Shown here one piece after another: positions 29,424 through 36,866 of a stretch of DNA of 64,000 bases. The notes beneath the pieces were generated by a model that was not told the origin of the DNA, did no database searches, and worked only from the letters and a program-made list of their open reading frames with translations. A program made the translations under genes and the position numbers. Each line of letters starts with the position of its first letter. Positions within the stretch are counted from its first letter, which is position 1. The stretch is from CAUZIZ01 sp965219005 (lineage in GTDB: Bacteria > Acidobacteriota > UBA6911 > RPQK01 > JAJDTT01), in contig CBDCMS010000003.1 in assembly GCA_965219005.1 (NCBI GenBank), positions 248,001 to 312,000 on the forward strand, given 5' to 3'.

Positions 29424-30956
29424 GTGATTGGGATGGATCAGTATGAGCTTATCAGAACGGCGTCGCGTGTGTATGGAAAGAGCATCCGGCAGATTCGGCG
29501 AGAGACGGGACACCATCGAAGGACGATTCGCAAAGCGCTGGCCGGGAAAGAACCGAAGTATCGTCGGCAGAAAGAGCCGAGGGCACCGATCATGGATCCG
29601 GTCGCGAAGATCGTCGAGCGGTGGCTGCTGGGCGACCGCCAAGAGCCGCGCAAGCAAAGGCACACAGCTCGAAGGGTCTACACCCGGCTGGTGGAGGAAC
29701 ATCAGTTTACGGGAGCGGAGGTGAGCGTGCGGCGCTGGGTGCGGGAATGGAAAGCCGCTCACGGCTGGGGCCGGCGCGAGGCCGTGCTGCCGCTGGATCC
29801 GGAGGTGGCACGGGAAGCCGAAGTGGACTGGGGTACGGCCTGGGTCCAGATGGCCGGCCTGCGTCGGCAGGTCAAGCTCTTTGTGATGCGCCCTCGCTAC
29901 TCGGGTAAGCCCTTCGTTCGAGCCTATCCCTGGGAGCGTCAGGAGATGTTCTTCGACGGCCATATGCACGCCTTCTCCTACTACGGAGGCGTCTTCGGAG
30001 AGCTGGTCTACGACAACCTCACGCAGGCGGTGAAGCGGATCCTGCGGGGCCGCCAGCGAGTGGAGCAGGAACGGTTCGTCTCCTTTCGCAGTCACTACAC
30101 CTTTGAGGCCCGGTACTGCACGCCGGGACGAGGACAGGAAAAAGGAGGAGCCGAGGGACTGATCGGTTTTGCCCGGCGCAACTTCCTGGTGCCGCTGCCT
30201 TCTGTCGAAGACTTTGAGAAATTGAACCAACTCTTGGCCCAGCGCTGTGAGCAGTATGGGAGCCACCGGATTGGAGGTCGGGAAGATTCCCGCACGGTGG
30301 ACGAACGCTTCGAAGCGGAACGCGGCTCTCTGCTGCCGCTTCCGGATCACCCCTTTGAAAATTTCAAGCCGGTCCGGGTCAAGGTGGATGCCTATCAGAC
30401 TGCCCGAGTGGATCACAATCGGTACTCGGTGCCTCGAGCCTACGTCGGATGCTGGCTCTGGGCCCACGTCGGTTGCGAGCAGATTCTCTTGTACGCCTCC
30501 GATCGGAAGGTGAGCCAACACGATCGCCTCTTCTGGAAGAGCCAGTGGCAGATCGATCCGCTGCACTATCTGGACCTGATCTATGAGCGGGTGGGCGCGT
30601 TTGAAAGCGCTCGAGCCATTGTCCAGTGGCGGCGGCAGTGGCCAGCGGATTACGAAGTGCTATTGCAGGCGCTGCGTCGCCGTCAGGGCGAAGGCCGGGG
30701 GACCCGCGAGTTTGTTCAGGTCTTGCAGCTGCATCGCCAGTACGAGAGCTCGCAGGTGGAAGCGGCCGTCCGCTTGGTGCTGGAGAAGGGCTGTCCAGGC
30801 TATGAATCGATCCGTCATCTGCTTCGAGCTCAGGAAGCACCACTGCTGTCGACGGAGCCCCTGCCCGCGGAGTTGATTCCCGGGGTGACCGATCAGCCGG
30901 TCCCAGTCAGTGATCTGAACGCCTTTAACGCCCTCTTGCCGGCAGCTGCGCTATGA
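29424..30956 (+). CDS. istA: IS21-family transposase IstA
   Basis: A 510-residue transposase. The N terminus has a helix-turn-helix (SIRQIRRETGHHRRTIRKAL), then an rve-type core with VDWGTAWVQMAG, ELVYDNLTQAV and EKGGAEGLIGFARRNF holding the acidic residues, and a C-terminal beta domain (VDHNRYSVPRAYVG). The GTG at 29424 is preceded by GGAGG; ATG at 29433 is the alternative. It overlaps istB by four bases. Both genes are intact, so the element may be active. Confidence 0.95.
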   Translation: MIGMDQYELIRTASRVYGKSIRQIRRETGHHRRTIRKALAGKEPKYRRQKEPRAPIMDPVAKIVERWLLGDRQEPRKQRHTARRVYTRLVEEHQFTGAEVSVRRWVREWKAAHGWGRREAVLPLDPEVAREAEVDWGTAWVQMAGLRRQVKLFVMRPRYSGKPFVRAYPWERQEMFFDGHMHAFSYYGGVFGELVYDNLTQAVKRILRGRQRVEQERFVSFRSHYTFEARYCTPGRGQEKGGAEGLIGFARRNFLVPLPSVEDFEKLNQLLAQRCEQYGSHRIGGREDSRTVDERFEAERGSLLPLPDHPFENFKPVRVKVDAYQTARVDHNRYSVPRAYVGCWLWAHVGCEQILLYASDRKVSQHDRLFWKSQWQIDPLHYLDLIYERVGAFESARAIVQWRRQWPADYEVLLQALRRRQGEGRGTREFVQVLQLHRQYESSQVEAAVRLVLEKGCPGYESIRHLLRAQEAPLLSTEPLPAELIPGVTDQPVPVSDLNAFNALLPAAAL

Positions 30957-31789
30957 GTCAACTCAGCGACACCGTCCTGCTGGAGGATCATCTCAAACGT
31001 TTGCGTTTACCGGCGATGCTGCGCGAATACCCGGAGTGCGCCCGCCAGGCCCGAGAGGGAGGCGAAAGCTACGAGGGCTTTCTGCTGAATCTGGCTACCC
31101 GAGAGCTGACTCAACGTCAGGCCAATCAACTCAAACGTCGGCTTAAAGAGGCCCGCTTTCCGGTGATGAAAACCCTGGAAGGGACAGACTTCAAGAAGTG
31201 GCCGGGTCTGGAGGCGCTGCAGGTCCGAGAACTGCTGCAGTGCGATTACATCCCTCGGCGAGAGAATCTGGCGTTCATCGGCCGCCATGGCACGGGAAAA
31301 AGTCATGCCGCCACGGTCCTGGGCGTCGAAGCCTGCCGCCAAGGCTACCGGGTGCTGTTCTGGACGGCGGCGGAGTTGGTCAACACCCTGGTCGAAGCCC
31401 GGGAGGAACGACAGCTGCAGCGACTGCTCAAACGGTTCGACCGCTTTGAGTTGGTCATCATCGATGAGATCGGCTACATCCCCCTCTCCCAGGAGGGCGC
31501 CCAGCTGCTGTTTCAAGTCTTCGCCAATCGCTACGAAAGGGCCTCGCTCCTGGTGACGTCCAACCTAGCCTTTGCCGAATGGACGAAGGTCTTTGGCGAT
31601 GCGGCCCTGACCGCCGCGCTACTGGATCGACTGACCCATCACTGTCAGATCTATCCCTTCGACTGGGAAAGCATCCGCCTGACGGAGAGCCTCAAACGGC
31701 ACGGCAAAAAGCGCCTAAAGCGCGCAGTGGCTGCCCCTGCGGGGGCTAATAAGGAAGCGGATCAAGAGGGGGCCCCAAACCCCGCTTGA
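30953..31789 (+). CDS. istB: IS21-family helper ATPase IstB
   Basis: A 278-residue AAA+ ATPase of the DnaC/IstB type that selects targets and stimulates IstA. Walker A is seen as GRHGTGKSHAA (near residue 113) and Walker B as LVIIDEIGYIPL; the sensor region LLVTSNLAFAEW and DRLTHHCQIYPF are typical. The start overlaps the istA stop. Length is at the longer end for the family owing to a basic tail. Confidence 0.95.
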   Translation: MSQLSDTVLLEDHLKRLRLPAMLREYPECARQAREGGESYEGFLLNLATRELTQRQANQLKRRLKEARFPVMKTLEGTDFKKWPGLEALQVRELLQCDYIPRRENLAFIGRHGTGKSHAATVLGVEACRQGYRVLFWTAAELVNTLVEAREERQLQRLLKRFDRFELVIIDEIGYIPLSQEGAQLLFQVFANRYERASLLVTSNLAFAEWTKVFGDAALTAALLDRLTHHCQIYPFDWESIRLTESLKRHGKKRLKRAVAAPAGANKEADQEGAPNPA

Positions 31790-31858
31790 TCCTGACCTCT
31801 ATTGATTATGAACTAGGAAAAACAACTTTAACCCGGGTGGGTCACTTTTACCTTGTCA

Positions 31859-32140
31859 TTACGACCAATGGCCGCTGCGCTCCCTGAAATCGCCTCGGAT
31901 GCAATAAATGGAAAGGACAGGTACGTTGCGGGCCCGACTCTGGCCTTTGACGGTCGCCGTCCACAAATACTGGGGCCCGTGTCCCCGCTGACCCGGACGG
32001 GCACACCGGCAGTTCGCCTTGCCGCACTTGCGGAAGTTCGCCGACAGGCTCCCCCGACGAAAATCGCCCAACGCTTGCACTTGCGCCCACACCTGTTTGC
32101 GCTTCTGTTCCAAGGCTTCCAAAGAGGCTGCTTGGTCCAT
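31859..32140 (-). pseudogene. DUF6788-type Zn-binding protein, C-terminally truncated
   Basis: The 93-residue frame holds the family core: LGDFRRGSLSANFRKCGKANC with a Cys cluster, then GHGPQYLWTATVKGQS. After RARNVP the usual helical tail is replaced by unrelated residues and a stop next to the right end of the IS21 element. The family is often found with transposases. It appears to have been cut by rearrangement with the IS21 insertion. Confidence 0.65.
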
Positions 32141-32279
32141 GGATTCCTCCTCTAATGATAGCGCCCACCTGTGCCAGCCTCTTACCTGAATCCTTATACA
32201 GATTCGGATATTACAGCAAAAAAGAGAGAAGGCTACTTCCCCCTACATTTTTGACGTACACCCAGCGGCGCAGGGTTGC

Positions 32280-32309
32280 TTGACAGGATGGCGAAGAGCG
32301 GCGTATTAT
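32280..32309 (+). promoter_or_regulatory. Sigma-70 promoter of rpsU
   Basis: TTGACA, 18 bases, TATTAT. Transcription would start near 32316, about 46 bases before the rpsU start codon. Confidence 0.75.
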
Positions 32310-32361
32310 AGGTGGTTCGTGGAGTAGCACCGAAGATTCAAATTGGAATGGAGGCCAGCTC

Positions 32362-32568
32362 TTGGCATTTATAAGCATACAGGAGGGTGAACCGCTAGAA
32401 AGCGCTCTTCGTCGGTTCAAACGGAAGGTCCAACAGGAAGAGATCATAAAGGAAGCGAAGCGGCATGCCTTTTATCTCAAGCCTGGTGAGAAGCGCAGAC
32501 TGAAGCAGGCGCTAGCGAGGAAGAGAGCCCGCAAGAAACTTCTCAAGCAGCGATTCCCAACGTCTTAG
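32362..32568 (+). CDS. rpsU: 30S ribosomal protein S21
   Basis: A 68-residue, very basic ribosomal protein. The pattern EPLESALRRFKRKVQQE followed by AKRHAFYLKPGEKRR is typical of bS21. The start is TTG at 32362, with GGAGG seven bases upstream; no ATG is available. S21 helps the 30S subunit select mRNAs. It has its own promoter and a strong terminator. Confidence 0.95.
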   Translation: MAFISIQEGEPLESALRRFKRKVQQEEIIKEAKRHAFYLKPGEKRRLKQALARKRARKKLLKQRFPTS

Positions 32569-32592
32569 TCACTTTCCGAAATAAATAGTAAG

Positions 32593-32629
32593 AGCCCGGA
32601 TGGCAATCGTTGCGTCCGGGCTTTTTTTT
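32593..32629 (+). terminator. Rho-independent terminator of rpsU
   Basis: AGCCCGGA and TCCGGGCT form an eight-base stem with a 14-base loop, followed by eight T residues. Confidence 0.93.
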
Positions 32630-32693
32630 GGCTTGAGGAAGAGCCTGGTTTCGCATTAGATAAGCTTCTGGTGCACAGACTCCTGGGTGAAGC

Positions 32694-33923
32694 ATGATTG
32701 GCCTGATCGGTATCCTGCTCTTTCTCGGTGTGGCGTATCTCCTATCCTCGAATCGGGCTGCAATCCGCTGGAGAATAGTGGCATGGGGTCTCTTATTGCA
32801 GCTGATATTTTCGCTGCTGGTTCTCAGGATGGGCTTCGGTAGGCGCCTCTGGGCAGCGGGCGGAGAGGCGGTGACCCAACTCATCGTTGCGGCGGACGAG
32901 GGGGGCCGCTTCGTCTTCGGTTGGTTGGCAGCCGATTCGAATCCAGACCATTTTGTATTCGCATTCAAGGTGCTACCTATCATCATTTTCGTTTCGGCCC
33001 TGTTCTCCTGCCTCTACTATCTCGGGATCATGCAGGTCGTCGTGGGCGGCATGGCGCGGCTGATGACCCGGGCCATGGGCGTTAGCGGATCGGAATCCGT
33101 AGCCGTCGCCGCCAACGTATTCGTGGGGCAGACGGAGGCCCCCCTGATTGTGGCTCCCTACGTCCCCGAAATGACGGAATCGGAGCTCATGGCTCTAATG
33201 ACAGCCGGCATGGCCACTGTTTCAGGGTCTGTACTAGGAGGCTACATCGCCCTGGGCATCCAATCCGATCATCTTCTGGCGGCGAGCTTCATGGCTGCGC
33301 CTGCGTCGCTGGTCATGGCAAAGATGATGGTCCCGGAGACGTCTCCATCCAAGACGGCAGGCCGCGTGTCTTTCAAAATTGAGCGCACCTCGGCCAACCT
33401 TATCGACGCCCTCGCCCAGGGGGCAGCCCAAGGTGGCCGATTGGCTCTGAACATCGCGGCGATGCTCATTGCTTTCGTGGCGGTGGTCTACCTGCTCAAT
33501 GGAGTTCTGGCAGCCGCATCCCGGGCTCTGGGCCTGAGTGAACTCCTGGGAATGACTCCAACGCTGCAGCTCATCCTGGGTTATCTGCTGGCTCCGCTGG
33601 CCTTCCTCATGGGGGTTCCCTGGGAGGAGAGTCTCCAGGTAGGCCGATTGATCGGAGTAAAGGTTGTTCTGAACGAGTTTGTGGCATACCGGGATCTGGC
33701 TGCCATGAGAGAAGCGCTAGGCCCCAAGTCCCAGTTGATCGCTACCTACGCCCTCTGTGGCTTCGCCAACTTTGGCAGCATCGGCGTTCAAATCGGGGGA
33801 ATCGGTGGACTTGTGCCGGAGAGAAAAAGGGAAGTCGCAAAGCTCGGTATGAAAGCCCTGCTGGCGGGCTCAATGGCGAGCTTCCTTACTGCCAGTCTGG
33901 CAGCCATCGTCTCACCGCACTAG
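32694..33923 (+). CDS. Concentrative nucleoside transporter (CNT/NupC)
   Basis: A 409-residue inner-membrane symporter that imports nucleosides with H+ or Na+. Family motifs are the GQTEAPLIVAPYVPEMTESE segment in the middle and KVVLNEFVAYRDLA and CGFANFGSIGVQIGG in the second half. About ten hydrophobic segments. Together with hpt and adenosine deaminase in the window it points to purine salvage. It has its own transcription unit after the rpsU terminator. Confidence 0.94.
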   Translation: MIGLIGILLFLGVAYLLSSNRAAIRWRIVAWGLLLQLIFSLLVLRMGFGRRLWAAGGEAVTQLIVAADEGGRFVFGWLAADSNPDHFVFAFKVLPIIIFVSALFSCLYYLGIMQVVVGGMARLMTRAMGVSGSESVAVAANVFVGQTEAPLIVAPYVPEMTESELMALMTAGMATVSGSVLGGYIALGIQSDHLLAASFMAAPASLVMAKMMVPETSPSKTAGRVSFKIERTSANLIDALAQGAAQGGRLALNIAAMLIAFVAVVYLLNGVLAAASRALGLSELLGMTPTLQLILGYLLAPLAFLMGVPWEESLQVGRLIGVKVVLNEFVAYRDLAAMREALGPKSQLIATYALCGFANFGSIGVQIGGIGGLVPERKREVAKLGMKALLAGSMASFLTASLAAIVSPH

Positions 33924-34463
33924 TGCCCTGTTACAGCTTAGTGAGGCATGGCCTCAGACCAACGAGCGGTGTAGTGAGGCTTCACACCCTATCCCCCTGA
34001 GTTAAGGACGCCATTCAAAGAGGGGACGGGGCTGCCCTCGGTGTTGCCCTGCTTGAGGCCCGATTCAACCACTCAGGTAGTGGTTGCGTACAGGCGATCT
34101 AACGAGAGGCGTTATTGCGCACCAGGGCTACCCTTAGGTACGCAACCCGTTTCGGGTTGATTCAGATTGGGGGCGACTCCCTCCCCAGGGTTCGGAAACC
34201 CTTGGCTGGAATACGCAATCCCGTTGGGATTGACCTCGCTTGGTCTGCGACGCTCGAGACCTCAGCCCATTGGGCCAAGGCACCTGAAACCCAGAATCTG
34301 TTGGGTCGGGGGGCGGGGAGGGCTGTCCTGTCCTGCGTTTCACACTTGACTCAAATTTAACGAAAGACTTCAGACAAACTTTCTTACAGGGTACTAGCCC
34401 CGCGCCTCAAACAAGGAAAAAGTGTCTGGGTTGATCAAGCTGCACCGAGACAGTGTAGAACAG
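33924..34463. other. Hairpin-rich spacer (540 bp)
   Basis: No credible gene. It contains at least seven short palindromes: TGAGGC/GCCTCA (33942-33956), CAACCACT/AGTGGTTG (34066-34086), AACCCG/CGGGTT (34144-34158), GGGTT/AACCC (about 34188-34201), AATCCC/GGGATT (34217-34231) and others to about 34310. The space lies between two convergent genes. Confidence 0.75.
34138..34233. repeat. Two related hairpin repeats
   Basis: TACGCA followed by a hairpin and then TGA occurs twice, about 73 bases apart: the first hairpin is AACCCG-TTT-CGGGTT, the second AATCCC-GTT-GGGATT. The stems differ by paired changes, so the fold rather than the sequence is kept, as in REP-type elements. Confidence 0.6.
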
Positions 34464-35084
34464 TCAAGGATTCACGCAGCGGACTGCTTGCCAATGCCCC
34501 AGGAAGTCGATGGGCGTCCTGGACTCAATCTCTAGCCCGCACTCCTCCATCAGTGAATGGAGGTCGAGGTCGGTGCGGAAGCCGATTCGGTAACAGAGAG
34601 GCGAAACGAGCTTCTCGATACCACCTACCAGAAAATTCTCATTGCAGAAATGGTTCAGAAAGAGCAGAAACCCTTCGACCCTGCACACCCGTTTCATCTC
34701 CTGAATGACCCGAACCGGATCAGGCACGGTGGAAATAAAGTAGGCAGCCAAGACTCGATCGAATGAATCATCGGGAAAATCGAGATGGGTCGCGTCCATC
34801 CTGAGGAGCTTCGTGTTCTTCCGCCCCAACGACTCGACGCGCAGCCGTGCCCTCTGGAGCATTTTCTCGGAAAGATCAATCCCGGTGATCTCGACGCTCT
34901 TCGGAAGTGTGGGAATCGACAGGCCCGTGCCAACACCAACCTCGAGCAGTTGGGACTGGGGAGACAACTCGAGGAGCAGCGGGGCCATTTCACGGCCACT
35001 ATCGACCATTTTCCCAAAGATCTGGTCATAGAAGTGAGAGTAGTAGTTGTAGACCTTCTCGATGTATGCAACGTCGGCGCTCAA
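34464..35084 (-). CDS. SAM-dependent methyltransferase (PmtA/UbiE-like)
   Basis: A 206-residue class I methyltransferase. The N terminus VYNYYSHFYDQIFG resembles phospholipid N-methyltransferases of the PmtA type; the SAM-binding motif I is LLEVGVGTGLSIPTLP and motif II is DRVLAAYFISTVPDP. It may methylate phosphatidylethanolamine, but ubiquinone-type or other substrates cannot be excluded. It stands alone and diverges from hpt. Confidence 0.8.
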   Translation of the reverse strand: MSADVAYIEKVYNYYSHFYDQIFGKMVDSGREMAPLLLELSPQSQLLEVGVGTGLSIPTLPKSVEITGIDLSEKMLQRARLRVESLGRKNTKLLRMDATHLDFPDDSFDRVLAAYFISTVPDPVRVIQEMKRVCRVEGFLLFLNHFCNENFLVGGIEKLVSPLCYRIGFRTDLDLHSLMEECGLEIESRTPIDFLGHWQAVRCVNP

Positions 35085-35190
35085 TATTTCCCTCCTTGGT
35101 GTGCCGACATTCTAGCATTATCCCTCCCCCTAGCAAATCTCTCATTTCAGATAGCATAACGCCCATCCGAGAATGAGCCAGTGGCGGGCG

Positions 35191-35224
35191 GATAGCCCCC
35201 CACCAAAGGTGGTACGCGGGGCTC
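35191..35224 (+). promoter_or_regulatory. Stem-loop in front of hpt
   Basis: AGCCCC, CCACC, AAA, GGTGG, then GGGGCT form a two-part stem with a small internal loop. It is upstream of the likely transcription start of hpt, so it more likely ends a read-through transcript than controls hpt. Confidence 0.4.
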
Positions 35225-35275
35225 GTGGAAGACGTGCGGTAGAGATCTGCCAGCACCAGGATGATCTTGGCGTGT

Positions 35276-35283
35276 GCTATCAT
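35276..35283 (+). promoter_or_regulatory. Extended -10 promoter of hpt
   Basis: TGCTATCAT lies just before the proposed GTG start. The same TGCTATNAT pattern stands before galU (52047-52055) and at 19715-19723. No -35 element is visible. Confidence 0.4.
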
Positions 35284-35290
35284 CGGCTGC

Positions 35291-35896
35291 GTGACTGCTG
35301 TGATCGACGGGCTCGAGCCGCTAATCGATGCCAGGCGAATCCGAGAGCGCGTCGCGGAGCTTGGTCATAAGCTCGACCAGGACTACCGTCACACCACCCC
35401 GCTGTTCGTCGGTGTTCTTCGGGGCGCCGCCATCTTTCATGCAGATCTCATCCGGCAGGTAGACGTTGATCTCAAGATGGACTTCATTGCCCTATCGAGC
35501 TATCGGCATGGCGCCAGGTCACCGGGACCAATACGACTCATCACCGATCTCGAGAGCAGCATCGAGGGGGTGGATGTGGTGTTGGTGGAAGATATTGTCG
35601 ACACAGGCCTGACCGTGAGCCACCTTATCCGGCGGCTGGGTCGCCGAAGCCCCGCCTCGCTGCGTGTCTGTACTCTTTTGTCAAAGCCTGGCCGGCGACA
35701 AGTAGACGTGCCGCTCGACTACGTCGGTTTCGAGATCCCAGACAGGTTTGTGGTTGGCTATGGTCTGGACTATTGCGAGAAGTACCGGAATCTTCCCTAC
35801 CTCGCCACACTGGACGCAGAGACACACGAGCTGGGGGACCCAATCATTTCGGGGCAGCCACGACCAACGGAGGCCGGCACCGCCCGCCAAGGCTGA
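35291..35896 (+). CDS. hpt: Hypoxanthine phosphoribosyltransferase
   Basis: Salvages hypoxanthine and guanine to IMP and GMP with PRPP. The PRPP motif is VVLVEDIVDTGLTVSHLI; the early FVGVLRGAAIFHADLIR and the later DRFVVGYGLDYCEKYRNLPY are typical. With the GTG at 35291 the protein is 201 residues; an ATG at 35261 would add ten hydrophobic residues and lies upstream of the extended -10, so GTG on a nearly leaderless mRNA is preferred. The last 20 residues are a loose tail. It belongs with the nucleoside transporter and add in purine salvage. Confidence 0.92.
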   Translation: MTAVIDGLEPLIDARRIRERVAELGHKLDQDYRHTTPLFVGVLRGAAIFHADLIRQVDVDLKMDFIALSSYRHGARSPGPIRLITDLESSIEGVDVVLVEDIVDTGLTVSHLIRRLGRRSPASLRVCTLLSKPGRRQVDVPLDYVGFEIPDRFVVGYGLDYCEKYRNLPYLATLDAETHELGDPIISGQPRPTEAGTARQG

Positions 35897-35994
35897 TAGG
35901 CTTCAAGGACACCCCCGACGAACGCCCAGCTGTGGACACTCGCATTGGCGATCGGGCGGGACTATCATAAGCATCGCCAAGAAAAGGTGAAGGT

Positions 35995-36494
35995 ATGAGT
36001 TTGAACCGGGGCGATGCCTGGAAGCTACTGGGGCGCTACACCAAGGGCCAGAGTCTGCTCCGTCATGCGATGGCAGTGGAGGCTGCCATGAGAGGCTACG
36101 CTAGAAGCTTTGGTGACGACGAAGAAAAATGGGGCATCGTGGGGCTTCTCCACGATTTTGACTACGAGCAGAATCCGGATCCGGCAGACCATCCTCTGGT
36201 GGGGGCCCGGATTCTCGAAGAGGAAGGGTATCCCGAAGAGATTATCTATGCGATCAAGTCGCACGCAGAATACCTGAACCTGCCGCGCTGGTTAGACCAG
36301 GCAAGCGAATTGCTGATTTGCCCGTCAAGTCCGTCAAGAAGAAGCTGAAGGACAAGGCCTTTGCGCGCTCCGTTCGCAGAGAGGACATCCGCCAGGGTGC
36401 AGCCGAGCTAGGAGTTGAGCTGGACGAACATATCCAGACCGTGATCCAGGCAATGTCCGAGATCGCAGCAGATTTGGGTTTGGCAGGAGAGTAA
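35995..36494 (+). pseudogene. HD-domain hydrolase with internal deletion and frameshift
   Basis: The first 100 residues form an HD-type phosphohydrolase: LLRHAMAVEAAMRGYA, GLLHDFDYE with the HD pair, and AIKSHAEYLNLPR. Right after this the frame fails. One base later another frame gives LVRPGKRIADLPVKSVKKKL and then a normal C terminus to the TAA at 36492. Compared with the family, about 20 residues with the conserved Asp of the metal site are missing at the joint (near 36290). The gene is therefore broken. The ribosome binding site AAGG before the ATG is normal. Confidence 0.85.
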
Positions 36495-36525
36495 GAAGAG
36501 GTCTGGCCGACCTTGGGTCGTGACC

Positions 36526-36804
36526 TAAGTACACAGGAACGTAAATACGGCAACGTTTGCAGATGGGGCTTGTGAGGCGAGGTCAAGGCAGGAGGAGGAA
36601 GACGATGCTTGGCCATCTTCGACGACGACCAACGCAGAGATCGTCCACAACCCCCATCTGCCCTGCGGGTGGCGACGGGACGGGCCGATGGCTTTGTCGC
36701 TCCTCCTGGCAATACGCAAAGGTATGGCTGGGTCGTCGCTTCGCGCCCTCGCCACCGTCGCGCTCGCCACAAACGTCGCCGTATTTACGTTCCAGTGTAC
36801 TAAG
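36526..36804. mobile_element. MITE-like element with 37-bp terminal inverted repeats
   Basis: The left end 36526-36562 and the right end 36768-36804 are inverted copies that agree at about 31 of 37 positions, with a perfect core GGAACGTAAATACGGC. The 200-base inside has no real gene. Size (279 bp) and structure fit a miniature inverted-repeat transposable element. It lies between the broken HD gene and acs, and may carry or disturb the acs promoter. No clear target duplication. Confidence 0.8.
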
Positions 36805-36866
36805 AACACAATGTCGATTTAGCTGGCACGAAAAGAGAGCAAGATCCAAAGCAAAGGAGAGGTTTG

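Larger units (their letters stand above)
29312..31851 (+). mobile_element. IS21-family insertion sequence
   Basis: The two ends share a 13-base inverted repeat: GTAAAAGTGACCC at 29312-29324 and its complement GGGTCACTTTTAC at 31839-31851. A second inner copy (GCAAAAGTGACCC) lies at 29346, as is usual for the multiple terminal repeats of IS21. The element carries istA and istB. The flanks (GATAAC on the left, CTTGTC on the right) do not show a target duplication, so one end may have been rearranged. Confidence 0.85.

Noticed and set aside
29418..30566. 382-codon minus-strand frame inside istA
   Set aside because: Antisense shadow of a clear IS21 transposase.
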